Shown in pieces: positions 33,803-42,551 of a DNA stretch of 64,000 nucleotides (positions are counted from its first letter, which is position 1; every line of letters starts with the position of its first letter). The notes under the pieces were generated by a model. It saw only the letters and a program-made list of their open reading frames with translations, was not told the origin of the DNA and ran no database searches. Position numbers and translations under genes: made by a program. Source of the DNA: Pseudacidovorax sp. NFM-22 (GTDB lineage Bacteria > Pseudomonadota > Gammaproteobacteria > Burkholderiales > Burkholderiaceae_C); the NCBI RefSeq assembly GCF_021401245.1, contig NZ_JACBFY010000006.1, positions 248,001 to 312,000 on the forward strand. Reading direction: 5' to 3'.

Positions 33803-35977
33803 ATGGCCCCCGCCGTTCCGCCCCCCGTCGACACCGCCACCCGCGCCACCCCGCGCTGGCCCCGCCTTGCCGCCTGGGCAGCCCTGCTCGCCGCCGCCAT
33901 CCTCATCATCGCCCTGGCCGGCCAATGGGCCGCCGACCGCGCCGCGCGCAACCAGGCCGACGAGATCCGCCGCGCGGCGGAGGTCCAGCTCTCGGGCCTG
34001 CGCGACGCCACCGGCCGCTACCGGCACCTGCCTTTCACCGCGGCCCTGCATCCCGTGGTGCTGGCACTGCTGAACGCGCCTGGGCAGGCCGCACTTGGCC
34101 AGAGCGCCAACCGTTACCTGGAAGAGCTCAACCGCCTGGCCGGCTCCGATGTGCTCTACCTCATCGACGCGCGCGGGGTCACGCTCGCCGCCAGCAACTG
34201 GGCGCTGCCGCAGAGCTTCGTCGGCCACAACTATGCCAATCGCCCGTACTTCACCGAGGCGCTGGCGGGACGCAGCGGGCGCTTCTATGGCGTGGGGCAG
34301 ACCACTGGCGAGCCGGGGCTGTTCATGTCGGCGCCGGTGCGGGGCGATGGGGGGCAGGTGCTCGGGGTCGTCACGGTCAAGGTGAGCCTGCGGCAGGTGC
34401 AGGAATCGTGGCGCCTGGCCAAGGAGCCGATCCTGCTCACCGACGCGCGGGGCATCGTCTTCCTCAGCTCCGTGCCGCAGTGGCTCTACCACGCCACGCG
34501 GCCGGTGGATGCCGAGGGACTGGCGCAGGTGCGGCGCGACCAGCAGTACGGCCCGCGCGCCCGTTTTCCGCAGCTGCCCTGGCGGGTCACGCCGGACGGC
34601 GACCGGCCGGGCGTGCTGATCCGCACGCAGATCGACGGCCAGGTGCGCCGCTTCCTGGCCGTGAGCGAGCCCGTGGAAGACCTGCCCTGGACGCTCACGG
34701 TGATGGCCGATCACGAGCAGGTGCTGCGCACGCGTGAAAGCGCCTGGATGGTCGCCTTCCTGTGCCTCAGCCTGCTGCTGCTGGCCGGTCTGTACTGGCG
34801 CCTGCGCGAGCGGCGCTTCGCCGAGCAGCGCGACGCCCGCCGCGAGCTGGAGTTGCGCGTCGAGGAGCGCACCCACGCCCTGGGCGAGGCGAATGCCTTC
34901 CGCAAGGCCATGGAAGACGCGCTACCCGTGGGCATGCGTGCACGCGACGTGGACGGCCGCATCACCTACGTCAACCCCGCCTTCTGCCAGATGACCGGCT
35001 TCGAGGCCGGCGAGCTGCTGGGCCGGCTGCCGCCCTATCCCTACTGGCATCCCGACGAGGTGACGCGTCACTGGCACCACTACGAGGCCATGATGAGCGG
35101 CCAGCCCTCGCAGTCCGGCCACGAGTCGCGGCTGCGGCACAAGGACGGGCACGAGGTCATCACGATGGTCTACACGGCGCCGCTGATCGATGCCGAAGGC
35201 CGGCACGCGGGCTGGATGAGTTCGGTGGTCGACGTGACCGAGCAGCGGCGGGCCGAGCTGCTGCAGCGGCAGAACGAGGCCCAGCTGCAGCACGCGCAGC
35301 GCCTGGCCAGCCTGGGCGAGATGGCCTCCACGCTGGCCCATGAGCTCAACCAGCCGCTGATGGCGCTCAGCAGCTTCGCCAGCGCGGCCAAGGCCTTCGC
35401 GCAGCGCGGCGAGGGCGCGCTGCTGGCCCAGAGCCTGGACGACACCATCGCCCAGGCCCAGCGCAGCGCCGAGATCGTGCGGCGCATCCGCGGCTTCGTG
35501 CGCCAGCGCACGGCCGGCGCCGAGGACTGCGCCGTCGCCACGCTGGTGGCCCAGGCGCTGGCTCTGCTGCGCGGCGAGCTGCGCGAAGGCCAGGTGGTGC
35601 CCGAGGTGCGCATCCCCGACGACCTGCCGCTGCTGCGTGGCGACCGCGTGCTGCTGGAGCAGGTGCTGCTCAACCTCGTCTCCAACAGCCTGCATGCCAT
35701 GCGCGGGGTGCCGCCCGCCGAACGCCGGCTCGAGATCGACGCCGAGCGGCGCGACGGCGGCATCCAGCTGCGCGTGGCCGACCGCGGCACCGGCATCGAC
35801 CCGGCCATCGCCGACCAGGTGTTCGCGCCCTTCTTCACCACGCGGGCAGGCGGGCTCGGCCTGGGCCTGAACATCTGCCGCACCATCGTCGAGGCCCACC
35901 GCGGCCGCCTCACCTTTGCCGGGCGCGAGGGCGGCGGCACCGTCTTCACGCTCGAACTGCCCATCGCCCCACCATGA
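33803..35977 (+). CDS. DctB-like sensor histidine kinase
   Basis: A 724-residue membrane kinase. TM1 lies at about residues 22-42 and TM2 at about 314-332; the periplasmic part between them is a dCache-type sensor (GQTTGEPGLFMSAPVR). A PAS domain (about 370-470) and the HisKA H-box TLAHELNQPLMALSSFA (His near 513) follow, and then the ATPase N, G1 and G2 boxes (LLNLVSNSLHAM, DRGTGID, FFTTRAGGLGLGLNI). These features match DctB/FixL-type kinases for C4 or tricarboxylates. I chose ATG 33803 over a TTG at 33767. Its stop overlaps the response regulator, and a Bug receptor follows. Confidence 0.9.
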   Translation: MAPAVPPPVDTATRATPRWPRLAAWAALLAAAILIIALAGQWAADRAARNQADEIRRAAEVQLSGLRDATGRYRHLPFTAALHPVVLALLNAPGQAALGQSANRYLEELNRLAGSDVLYLIDARGVTLAASNWALPQSFVGHNYANRPYFTEALAGRSGRFYGVGQTTGEPGLFMSAPVRGDGGQVLGVVTVKVSLRQVQESWRLAKEPILLTDARGIVFLSSVPQWLYHATRPVDAEGLAQVRRDQQYGPRARFPQLPWRVTPDGDRPGVLIRTQIDGQVRRFLAVSEPVEDLPWTLTVMADHEQVLRTRESAWMVAFLCLSLLLLAGLYWRLRERRFAEQRDARRELELRVEERTHALGEANAFRKAMEDALPVGMRARDVDGRITYVNPAFCQMTGFEAGELLGRLPPYPYWHPDEVTRHWHHYEAMMSGQPSQSGHESRLRHKDGHEVITMVYTAPLIDAEGRHAGWMSSVVDVTEQRRAELLQRQNEAQLQHAQRLASLGEMASTLAHELNQPLMALSSFASAAKAFAQRGEGALLAQSLDDTIAQAQRSAEIVRRIRGFVRQRTAGAEDCAVATLVAQALALLRGELREGQVVPEVRIPDDLPLLRGDRVLLEQVLLNLVSNSLHAMRGVPPAERRLEIDAERRDGGIQLRVADRGTGIDPAIADQVFAPFFTTRAGGLGLGLNICRTIVEAHRGRLTFAGREGGGTVFTLELPIAPP

Positions 35978-36588
35978 CCCTGCCCGCCAACAACCTGTGC
36001 GTCGTCGACGACGACGAGGCCGTGCGCCGCTCGCTGGGGCTGCTGCTGCTGTCGCGCGGCTATGCGGTGCGCACCTTCGAGAGCGGCGAGGACTTCCTGG
36101 CCGGGGTCGACCTGCAGCATCCCGGCTGCGTGATCCTCGACCTGCGGCTGGGCGGCATGAGCGGGCTGCAGGTCTTCGACGCGCTGCGCGAGCGAGGCAG
36201 CGCGCTGGAGGTGCTCTTCCTCTCCGGTCACGGCGACATCCCCATGGCGGTGGAGGCGGTGCAGAACGGCGCGCTGGGCTGGCTCGAAAAGCCCTGCAAC
36301 GACGAGCGCCTGCTGGCCGCCGTCGCCAAGGCGCTGGAGAAGGCCCAGGCCGGTGCCGAGCGCAGGCAAGCGCTGCAGGCGGCCCAGGCGCTGTGGCAGA
36401 AGCTCACGCCGCGCGAGATGCAGGTGGCGCGGCTGGTGGCCGAGGGCAAGCCCAACAAGGAGATCGCGCAGGAGCTGGCACCGGTGGAGCTGCGCACCAT
36501 CGAGACCCACCGCGCGCATGTCTTCGCCAAGCTGGGCGTGGCCAACAGCCACGGGCTGTACCGCTTCCTGCGCGAGCACGGCCTTTAG
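35974..36588 (+). CDS. FixJ/NarL-type response regulator
   Basis: A 204-residue protein overlapping the kinase stop (ATGA). The receiver domain has the acidic pocket D12-D14, phospho-acceptor Asp56 (CVILDLRLGG), Ser84 and Lys106 (LEKPCN). The C-terminal LuxR-type DNA-binding domain contains LTPREMQVARLVAEGKPNKE then IETHRAHVFAKLGV. It probably activates genes for uptake of the ligand seen by the kinase, such as the Bug receptor 150 nt downstream. The pair resembles FixJ/TtrR-class systems. Confidence 0.9.
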   Translation: MTLPANNLCVVDDDEAVRRSLGLLLLSRGYAVRTFESGEDFLAGVDLQHPGCVILDLRLGGMSGLQVFDALRERGSALEVLFLSGHGDIPMAVEAVQNGALGWLEKPCNDERLLAAVAKALEKAQAGAERRQALQAAQALWQKLTPREMQVARLVAEGKPNKEIAQELAPVELRTIETHRAHVFAKLGVANSHGLYRFLREHGL

Positions 36589-36737
36589 AACGGCGCGTGC
36601 CGGGATTGGGGATAACCCCTGCGTAGCCCCACGGAGGCCGCCGGCCCGCGGCTACGGACGACGCCGCGCCGCCGCCGCGCCACACTGCCGGCCGGCCCGC
36701 AACGAGGCCGCTCCCGATCACGACAAAGGAAACAACC

Positions 36738-37721
36738 ATGCAACGCAGTCCCTGGAAGGCAATGGCGAGTGGCGCCGTGCTCGCCGCCCTCGTTGCGGCG
36801 CCCGCCGCATTCGCGCAAGGCTATCCCGAGCGGCCGATCGAGCTGCAGGTGCCCTTCGCACCCGGCGGCACCACCGACATCGTGGGCCGCGTCATCGCCG
36901 ATCCGCTGGGCAAGATCCTCGGCCACCCGGTGGTGGTGGTGAACAAGGCCGGCGGCGGCGGCGCTGTGGGCGCGCTGGAAACCGCGCGTGCCACGCCCGA
37001 CGGCTACAAGCTGGGCGTGGCCACCGTGTCCAGCACGGCCGCCAATCCGGCGATCAACCCCAAGACGCCGTACAACCCGCTGACGGACTTCACGCCCATC
37101 ATCAACATCGCGGCCACGCCCAACGTGATTGCCGTGAACCCGAGCTTTCCGGCCAAGGACTATGCGGGCTTCATCGCCGAGTTGAAGAAGAACCCCGGCA
37201 AGTATTCGTACGGCACCTCCGGCACGGGCGGCATCGGTCACCTGCTGATGGAGTTGTACAAGAGCGTGACCGGCACCTTCATCACGCACATTCCCTACCG
37301 CGGCGCCGGCCCGGCCCTCAACGACGTGGTGGCGGGCCAGGTGCCCATGATCTTCGACAACCTGCCCTCGGCGCTGCCCTTCATCAAGGCCGGCAAGCTG
37401 GTGCCCATCGTGGTGGCCGCACCGCAGCGCCTGAAGGAACTGCCCAACGTGCCCACCTTCAAGGAAGTGGGCCTGGAGCCGGTGAACCGCATGGCGTACT
37501 ACGGCATCCTGGGGCCCAAGGGCCTGCCGAAGGAGGTGGTGGACAAGATCAGCGCCGGCACCAAGAAGGCCCTGGAAGACCCGGCCGTGCGCAAGCGCAT
37601 CGAGGACACGGGCTCGATCATCGTGGCCAACACGCCCGAGCAGTTCGCCGAACAGATCAAGGCCGAGTACGCCGTCTACAAGGACGTGGTGCAGAAGCAG
37701 AAGCTGACGCTCGACAACTGA
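36738..37721 (+). CDS. Bug-type solute-binding receptor (tripartite tricarboxylate transporter)
   Basis: A 327-residue periplasmic binding protein. A signal peptide (about 1-26, ending APAAFAQ) is followed by [33 protein letters not shown] and [10 protein letters not shown], the hallmarks of Bug receptors, and [20 protein letters not shown] in the second lobe. AAAGGAAAC precedes the ATG. No TctA/TctB membrane genes are next to it, which is usual for the many orphan Bug genes of Burkholderiales. The upstream two-component system probably senses the same ligand. The ligand itself is not readable. Confidence 0.9.
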   Translation: MQRSPWKAMASGAVLAALVAAPAAFAQGYPERPIELQVPFAPGGTTDIVGRVIADPLGKILGHPVVVVNKAGGGGAVGALETARATPDGYKLGVATVSSTAANPAINPKTPYNPLTDFTPIINIAATPNVIAVNPSFPAKDYAGFIAELKKNPGKYSYGTSGTGGIGHLLMELYKSVTGTFITHIPYRGAGPALNDVVAGQVPMIFDNLPSALPFIKAGKLVPIVVAAPQRLKELPNVPTFKEVGLEPVNRMAYYGILGPKGLPKEVVDKISAGTKKALEDPAVRKRIEDTGSIIVANTPEQFAEQIKAEYAVYKDVVQKQKLTLDN

Positions 37722-37731
37722 GGCGCGTCCT

Positions 37732-37809
37732 GCAGGCCGGCACGTCGCCGTGCCCGGCCTGCACCGCCAACGCCCGCCCGCCCGGCCTGTCCGTGCGGGC
37801 GTTTTCGTT
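37732..37809 (+). terminator. Double hairpin terminator after the Bug receptor gene
   Basis: The first stem GCAGGCCGGCAC/GTGCCCGGCCTGC lies at 37732-37762. It is followed by AACGCCCGC (37769-37777) paired with GCGGGCGTT (37795-37803), running into a T-rich TTTTCGTT. The second is a good intrinsic terminator and ends the kinase-regulator-receptor block. Confidence 0.75.
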
Positions 37810-37860
37810 GCGGCGGCCCCTCGCGACGCGATGGACAGCGTCGGGGCAGGATCGGCCGGC

Positions 37861-37908
37861 ACCCACGCACCCACGCACCCACGCACCCACGCACCCACGC
37901 ACCCACGC
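37861..37908. repeat. Octamer tandem repeat (ACCCACGC x 6)
   Basis: Six perfect copies of the 8-bp unit in non-coding DNA. The whole interval 37722-38116 has no gene; it holds the terminator, this tandem array, and the inverted GC-rich pair listed next. The octamer is likely to vary in copy number by slippage. It is not a CRISPR because there are no spacers. Confidence 0.9.
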
Positions 37909-37920
37909 AGGCATCCGGCC

Positions 37921-38086
37921 CCCTCTCCCCTCGCGGGAGAGGGCTGGGGAGAGGGGGCAGCCGCCGTCGCAAGGTGCAAGCTGCAAAGCCGAAAGCGCAA
38001 GGCGGAAAGCGCAGGGGGCACGGCACAAGGCCGTTGCCGTGCGTGTGCCCCCTCTCCCCAACCCCTCTCCCGCGGGGGGAGAGGGG
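37921..38086. repeat. Pair of inverted GC-rich palindromic repeats
   Basis: A CCCTCTCCCC-rich element at 37921-37957 and its near reverse complement at 38048-38086. Each contains a CTCTCCC/GGGAGAG stem around a CGCGGG centre. Between them is about 90 nt rich in GCAA/GCGAAAG-like units. This is the arrangement of a REP-like doublet (BIME type) common in intergenic DNA of high-GC proteobacteria, possibly spread by a RAYT-type enzyme elsewhere in the genome. Confidence 0.75.
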
Positions 38087-38116
38087 CTCAAGGCAGCGTT
38101 GGGGCTGGACGTCGCT

Positions 38117-39433
38117 TCAGCGTTGCATGACGTCGCGCAGCGAGACCTCGTCGCCCGTGTTGCCCCAACTGCTGCGCACATAGCTCAGCACTGCGGCGAT
38201 CTCCTCGTCGCTCAGCACGTGGCCGAAGGGCGGCATGCCGTAGGGGCGGGGATTGCCCTCGGTGGCCGGTGGGTAGCCGCCGCGTCGCACCACCTGCACC
38301 AGGTTGACCGGGTTGGCCAGGTTGACCGCCCGGTTGCCCGCAAGTGGCGGAAAGGCGCCCGGCTCGCCCTGGCCCTGGTCGCCGTGGCACCAGGCGCATT
38401 GCTGGGCATAGACCTTCTCGCCGCGCGCCAGCAGCGATTCGTTGCGGCGCGGCGGCTGGGCGGGGGCGGGCGGGGACGGCTGCTGTGGCAGGTCCTTGAG
38501 GTACAGCGCCATGGCCTGCAGGTCCGCATCGCTCAGGTGCTGGGTGCTGCGGTAGACCACCTCGGCCATCGGCCCCAGCACCGAACCGTGCTCGGTGCGG
38601 CCGGTCTTGAAGAGCGCCACGACGTCCTGCAGCGGCCAGTTGGCCACGCCCGCCTCGTGCGGGGCATCGAGGGCCGGTGCATACCAGTTCTCGCCCGGCA
38701 GCATGCCGCCGGCCAGGCCGCGGCTCACGTCGGTCGCGCCCAGCGTGTTGCGGCTGCCGTGGCAGGCGATGCAATGGCCCAGGCCCTGCACCAGGTAGGC
38801 GCCGCGGTGGTGCTCGGCCGAGCGGCCGGGCTCGGGCACGAACTCGGCCGGCCGGAAGAACAGCGCTCGCCACACGGCCAGCGCGGCCTGCGTGTCGTAG
38901 GGAAAGCGCAGCGTGTGCGGCCGGTTGGCCTGCGTCATCGGCGGCAGGCTCTGCAGCCAGGCGAAGAGCGCGTCCGAATCCTCGCGCGTGACCTGCGTGA
39001 AGCTGGTGTACGGAAAGGCCGGATACAGCAGCCGCCCGTCGCGCGAGCGGCCGTGGTGCAGGGCGCGCCAGAAATGGTCGGCGTTCCATTGGCCCAGGCC
39101 CGTGAGTGGGTCCGGCGTGAGGTTGCCGGCGTAGAGCGTGCCGAAAGGCGTCTCGATGCCGCGCCCCCCGGCATAGGCGGCGCCGCCGCGGGCGGTGTGG
39201 CAGCCGGCGCAGTTGCCCGCCAAGGCCAGGTAGCGGCCGCGTTCGAGCTGCGCGGCCGAGGCCGCGGGCGGCGGCAGGTCGTCGCGGATCGGGGCCTCGC
39301 GGCGCAGGTTGAGCGCCACCACGGTGGCGGCGAGCGCGGCCAGTACCGTGCCCAGGGCCAGGGCGGTCCACAGCAGGGCGCGGCGCAGCGTCGACGGACG
39401 GGCCGCGGGTGCGCCTGGGAGCGGGGCGTTCAT
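38117..39433 (-). CDS. Tri-haem c-type cytochrome, dehydrogenase electron-transfer subunit
   Basis: A 438-residue protein with one N-terminal membrane anchor (about 17-42) and three haem motifs: CAGCH (75-79), CIACH (221-225) and CAWCH (346-350). This is the AdhB/gluconate-dehydrogenase cytochrome layout, which carries electrons from a membrane-linked alcohol or aldehyde/aldose dehydrogenase to quinone or an oxidase. The start at 39433 is supported by an ATGA overlap with the upstream di-haem cytochrome. No flavin or PQQ dehydrogenase is next to it, so its partner must lie elsewhere. Confidence 0.88.
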   Translation of the reverse strand: MNAPLPGAPAARPSTLRRALLWTALALGTVLAALAATVVALNLRREAPIRDDLPPPAASAAQLERGRYLALAGNCAGCHTARGGAAYAGGRGIETPFGTLYAGNLTPDPLTGLGQWNADHFWRALHHGRSRDGRLLYPAFPYTSFTQVTREDSDALFAWLQSLPPMTQANRPHTLRFPYDTQAALAVWRALFFRPAEFVPEPGRSAEHHRGAYLVQGLGHCIACHGSRNTLGATDVSRGLAGGMLPGENWYAPALDAPHEAGVANWPLQDVVALFKTGRTEHGSVLGPMAEVVYRSTQHLSDADLQAMALYLKDLPQQPSPPAPAQPPRRNESLLARGEKVYAQQCAWCHGDQGQGEPGAFPPLAGNRAVNLANPVNLVQVVRRGGYPPATEGNPRPYGMPPFGHVLSDEEIAAVLSYVRSSWGNTGDEVSLRDVMQR

Positions 39434-40203
39434 CGGTGCGCCTCCATCGCGCTGCACGCCACCGGCAGGCCGGCGGGCAGGGCCGAAGCGGGCACGGCCT
39501 TGTAATTCGCCGGCACCGGTTGCGCGGCCAGCCAGCCGGCGACGGCGCGGATGTCATCGCTCTTGAGGCGCCGGCCCACCTCGGCCATGCAGTCCGGCGC
39601 CAGGGCGCGCCGGTCGCCGGTGACCCAGGCGCCCAGCTGCGAGGCGATGTACAGGCGCGGCAGCCCCAGCAGCCCCGGGATGCCCGGCTGCACGCCGGTG
39701 AGCGCCGGTCCGTGGCAGCGGACGCAGGCCGGAATGCCGCGCGCCGTATCGCCCTCCAGCACCAGCGCCCGGCCGCGGGCGAGCTCCGCTGCGGGCAGGT
39801 CGGAGGGCGTGGGCGCGGGATAGGGCAGGTCCAGGCCGGCGAAGTACTCGGCCATCTCGCGCAGGTAGGCGTCCGAGAGCTGGGCCAGCAGGTGGTTCAT
39901 GTCGGCCTGCTGGCGCCGGCCGTCGCGGAAGCTGCGCAGCTGGTCGTACAGGTAGCCGGCCGGCTTGCCCGCCAGCCGCGGGAAGTAGCCGGAATTGGTC
40001 GCCAGCCCCTCGCGACCGTGGCAGGTGGTGCAGGCGGCCATGCGGCGCTGCATCTCGTCGGCGGCCTGGGCGCTGGTCGCCGTGCCGGCCAGAAGTGCCA
40101 GGGCCAGCACGACCCCGCGTGCAAGGCGTGGGCGCACGCCGGGTCCCTGCCGCGCGCGGGCCGCCTCCGGCCCGCCTTGTCGTTTCGTCACCGTTTTCTT
40201 CAT
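39430..40203 (-). CDS. Di-haem cytochrome c (c4-like)
   Basis: A 257-residue exported protein with a signal-like segment (about 28-48, ending SAQAA) and two haem motifs, CTTCH (58-62) and CVRCH (160-164), separated by a Pro-rich linker as in cytochrome c4. The segments FPRLAGKPAGYLYDQLRSF and LPRLYIASQLGAW are typical. It is translated just before the tri-haem cytochrome (stop/start overlap), so the two form one electron-transfer unit. The N-terminus to residue 27 is basic, so the real start may be slightly later. Confidence 0.87.
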   Translation of the reverse strand: MKKTVTKRQGGPEAARARQGPGVRPRLARGVVLALALLAGTATSAQAADEMQRRMAACTTCHGREGLATNSGYFPRLAGKPAGYLYDQLRSFRDGRRQQADMNHLLAQLSDAYLREMAEYFAGLDLPYPAPTPSDLPAAELARGRALVLEGDTARGIPACVRCHGPALTGVQPGIPGLLGLPRLYIASQLGAWVTGDRRALAPDCMAEVGRRLKSDDIRAVAGWLAAQPVPANYKAVPASALPAGLPVACSAMEAHR

Positions 40204-40230
40204 GGTCGACTCCGTGGCTCCGTTGCGTCC

Positions 40231-41364
40231 TCAACCCGCCGGGCGGGTCGCCCGGTGCAGGGCCCGCACCACGTCCGACTGCGTGATGATGCCCACCAGC
40301 CGCTTGTCGGCATCGATCACCGGCAGGTGGTGATGGCCCGCCTCGGCGAACAGCGGCACCAGCTCGGCGATGCGGCGGTGGCTGCTCACCACGCGCACCT
40401 CGCGGGTCATGATCTGGCCGACGGTCTCGGGCTTGTCGGAATGGGTGAGGCCGTCGCGCCGCAGCAGCGTGCGCAGGCGCTCGCCCACGCCCTCGCGCTG
40501 CTCCCAGCCCGCGTGCCGCAGGAAGTCGGCCCGCGTCAGGATGCCCACCACACGCTGCGAGCGGTCCACCACCGGCAGGGCCTTCACGCCCCGGGCGCGC
40601 ATCAGCGTCCAGGCCTCGTCCAGCGGCGTGCCGAACTGCACCGACGCCGGCTCGGTCGACATTACCTCGGCGCACTGCAACTGGCCGAAGTTGCGCTCGT
40701 AGGCGGCCGATTCGGCGTACTGCAGGATGTCCTGCAGGTCGTCGCGGCTCACGTCCAGCACCTGGTTGTAGTGGGCCAGGGCCGCATCCAGGTCGGCGGC
40801 GGAAAAGCGGTCGGCCGCCGACGCGGGGGGCGGGGCCTGCGGCGCATGCGGATAGCGCCGGCCGGTCAGGCCGTTGTAGAGCATGCCCGCCAGCACCAGC
40901 AGCAGCGAGTCGACCAGCATCGGAAAGAGCGCGAAGCCGAAGCCCACCCCGCCCAGCGCCGCCAGCAGGGCCGAGGCGCCGCCCGGCGGATGCAGGCAGC
41001 GCAGCGCGAACATCACGGCGATGGCCGCCAGCACCGCCACCGCGCCCGCCCAGGCCGGGTCGGGAATCAGCAGGGCGCAGGCGCTGCCCACCAGCGCCGA
41101 GACGGTGTTGCCGCCCACCACGGCCCAGGGCTGGGCCAGCGGGCTGGCCGGCACCGCGAACACCAGCACGGCGCTGGCGCCCAGCGGGGCCACCAGCCAG
41201 GGGGCGCTCATGCCGGCGCGCAGCGCCCACCAGCGGGCGATCAGGGCCGTGAGCAGGATGCCCAGGCCGGCACCGGCGAAGGCACGCAGCCGTTCGCGGG
41301 CGTCCACCCGGGCGGAGGCGGGACGGAAGCGGGCCGCCAGATCGGCCCAGGAGAGAGATGGCAT
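40231..41364 (-). CDS. HPP-family membrane protein with two CBS domains
   Basis: A 377-residue protein. The first 190 residues have about four or five membrane helices and the signature LHPPGGASALLAAL (HPP at 125-127), the HPP family. Two CBS domains follow at about 255-310 (VMSTEPASVQFGTPLDEAWT) and 330-375 (IMTREVRVVSSHRRIAELVP). HPP proteins have been linked to nitrite transport in plants and cyanobacteria; CBS pairs usually bind adenine nucleotides. Start ATG 41364 is chosen because the frame upstream is of low quality. It lies 27 nt beyond the end of the di-haem cytochrome start on the same strand and could be transcribed before it. Confidence 0.85.
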   Translation of the reverse strand: MPSLSWADLAARFRPASARVDARERLRAFAGAGLGILLTALIARWWALRAGMSAPWLVAPLGASAVLVFAVPASPLAQPWAVVGGNTVSALVGSACALLIPDPAWAGAVAVLAAIAVMFALRCLHPPGGASALLAALGGVGFGFALFPMLVDSLLLVLAGMLYNGLTGRRYPHAPQAPPPASAADRFSAADLDAALAHYNQVLDVSRDDLQDILQYAESAAYERNFGQLQCAEVMSTEPASVQFGTPLDEAWTLMRARGVKALPVVDRSQRVVGILTRADFLRHAGWEQREGVGERLRTLLRRDGLTHSDKPETVGQIMTREVRVVSSHRRIAELVPLFAEAGHHHLPVIDADKRLVGIITQSDVVRALHRATRPAG

Positions 41365-41585
41365 GGTCACGCAAGCAATGCCGGCGCGCGGGTGCCGGCG
41401 GGAAGAGGCTGGCCGGCTCGGGCGGCCGGTACGGGGCGGTCGGTCCGCCGGCCTGCATCCTACGTGGCGCACGGCTTTGGTGCATCTGCCCGGGCGCTCG
41501 CGGGCGACATCGGCGCGGCCCGCGGCATGCGATCAGCTGCAACCAACGTACCCGTACGCACGGGTCCGTCCAGACCCGCCGCCGT

Positions 41586-42017
41586 TCAGAAGCTCGGCGG
41601 TCCCAGGTGCTCCCAGGCCTGCCGAGCGCTGACGATGGGGATGCCCTCGTAGCTGGCCATCGGCAGCAGGTCGCGTCGGTCGCCCGAGACGATGAGGTCG
41701 GCGCCGACGCACAGGGCCGCAGCCAGGACGTGATCGTCGTCCGGATCAGTGGGTACGGCGCGCGGGACGTGGGTCGGCGAGACCACCAAGGCCAGCCGCC
41801 GTAGTTCGCCAACAATATCGAGCGGCGTCAGCCCCGCCTGTGTCAACGCCTGCACGAACTTGCCGCGACCCAGCACGTCCTCCAACTCGGCCAACAGGAC
41901 ATCGCTGCTGCACAGCTCGAACACGCCGGCGCGCGCAGCATTCAGCAGTTGCCGCGGCAGGCCCCTGAAGAGGACGCCCGAGACAAGCAGGTTGGTGTCG
42001 ATGACGAATCGCATCAA
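41586..42017 (-). CDS. PIN-domain toxin
   Basis: A 143-residue PIN nuclease (MMRFVIDTNLLVSGVLFRGL). The acidic residues are D7, the Glu in ELEDVL, and Asp residues in TDPDDDHVLAAAL, giving the usual metal-binding cluster. SGDRRDLLPM follows near the end. Proteins like this cut RNA when unopposed. The partner gene 42042-42278 lies 24 nt upstream on the same strand. Confidence 0.85.
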   Translation of the reverse strand: MMRFVIDTNLLVSGVLFRGLPRQLLNAARAGVFELCSSDVLLAELEDVLGRGKFVQALTQAGLTPLDIVGELRRLALVVSPTHVPRAVPTDPDDDHVLAAALCVGADLIVSGDRRDLLPMASYEGIPIVSARQAWEHLGPPSF

Positions 42018-42041
42018 GCCGTTGCCCCGTCGTCCGGTCGC

Positions 42042-42278
42042 TCACGCGTTCTTGCGGCGGGACTGGCGTGCGGCTTGCACCTCTGCTTCGATGTCGTCCT
42101 CGGACAGGGGGGGCAGATTCAGCGCATCGATCCGGGCAAAGGCGTCGGCCAGGCGGTCGGCTGCAGCAGCACGCTGTTCGCGCGCGGCCAGGAATTCCAC
42201 GAAGTCCACCACCTCGGCCATGCGGCTGGGCGGCAGCTTCTTGAGGCCTTGCATCAGGCGTTGTTCAAGGGCGGTCAT
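42042..42278 (-). CDS. Antitoxin of the PIN pair
   Basis: A 78-residue protein: EQRLMQGLKKLPPSRMAEVV then DFVEFLAAREQRA, the DUF2281-like helical pattern (PP-x-x-x-x-EVVDFVEFL), followed by an acidic-basic tail (LSEDDIEAEVQAARQSRRKN) that would bind the toxin. Start ATG 42278. It is encoded before the toxin as usual for type II systems. There is a gap of 273 nt to the divergent Bug gene, which should hold the promoters of both. Confidence 0.82.
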   Translation of the reverse strand: MTALEQRLMQGLKKLPPSRMAEVVDFVEFLAAREQRAAAADRLADAFARIDALNLPPLSEDDIEAEVQAARQSRRKNA

Positions 42279-42551
42279 GGCAACAGTGGGCAACTCGGAG
42301 GAAGGACAGGGTGGGACGCCGTTGCCCGCGTCGAATCAACCACAGGGCAGCAGCAGCGCAAGTATGCGCGGATTCGGTAGAGCCTTTGCTCTGTGCGGGC
42401 CCATGGGCCGAGTCGAGAAGCAGGCCGCACGACTCGCCTGCGGGATGGCCCTGCTAGGCGCAGCCGACGCAGGTTCCCGTCAGGTTGAGACGCCGACCAT
42501 CCCGCGCCCGGCCGGCCGCATGGTGCGGCCCGCCCACCTGGAGACATCTTC

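Noticed and set aside
37861..37908. Possible CRISPR-like array
   Set aside because: The 8-bp units are contiguous without spacers, so it is a simple tandem repeat.
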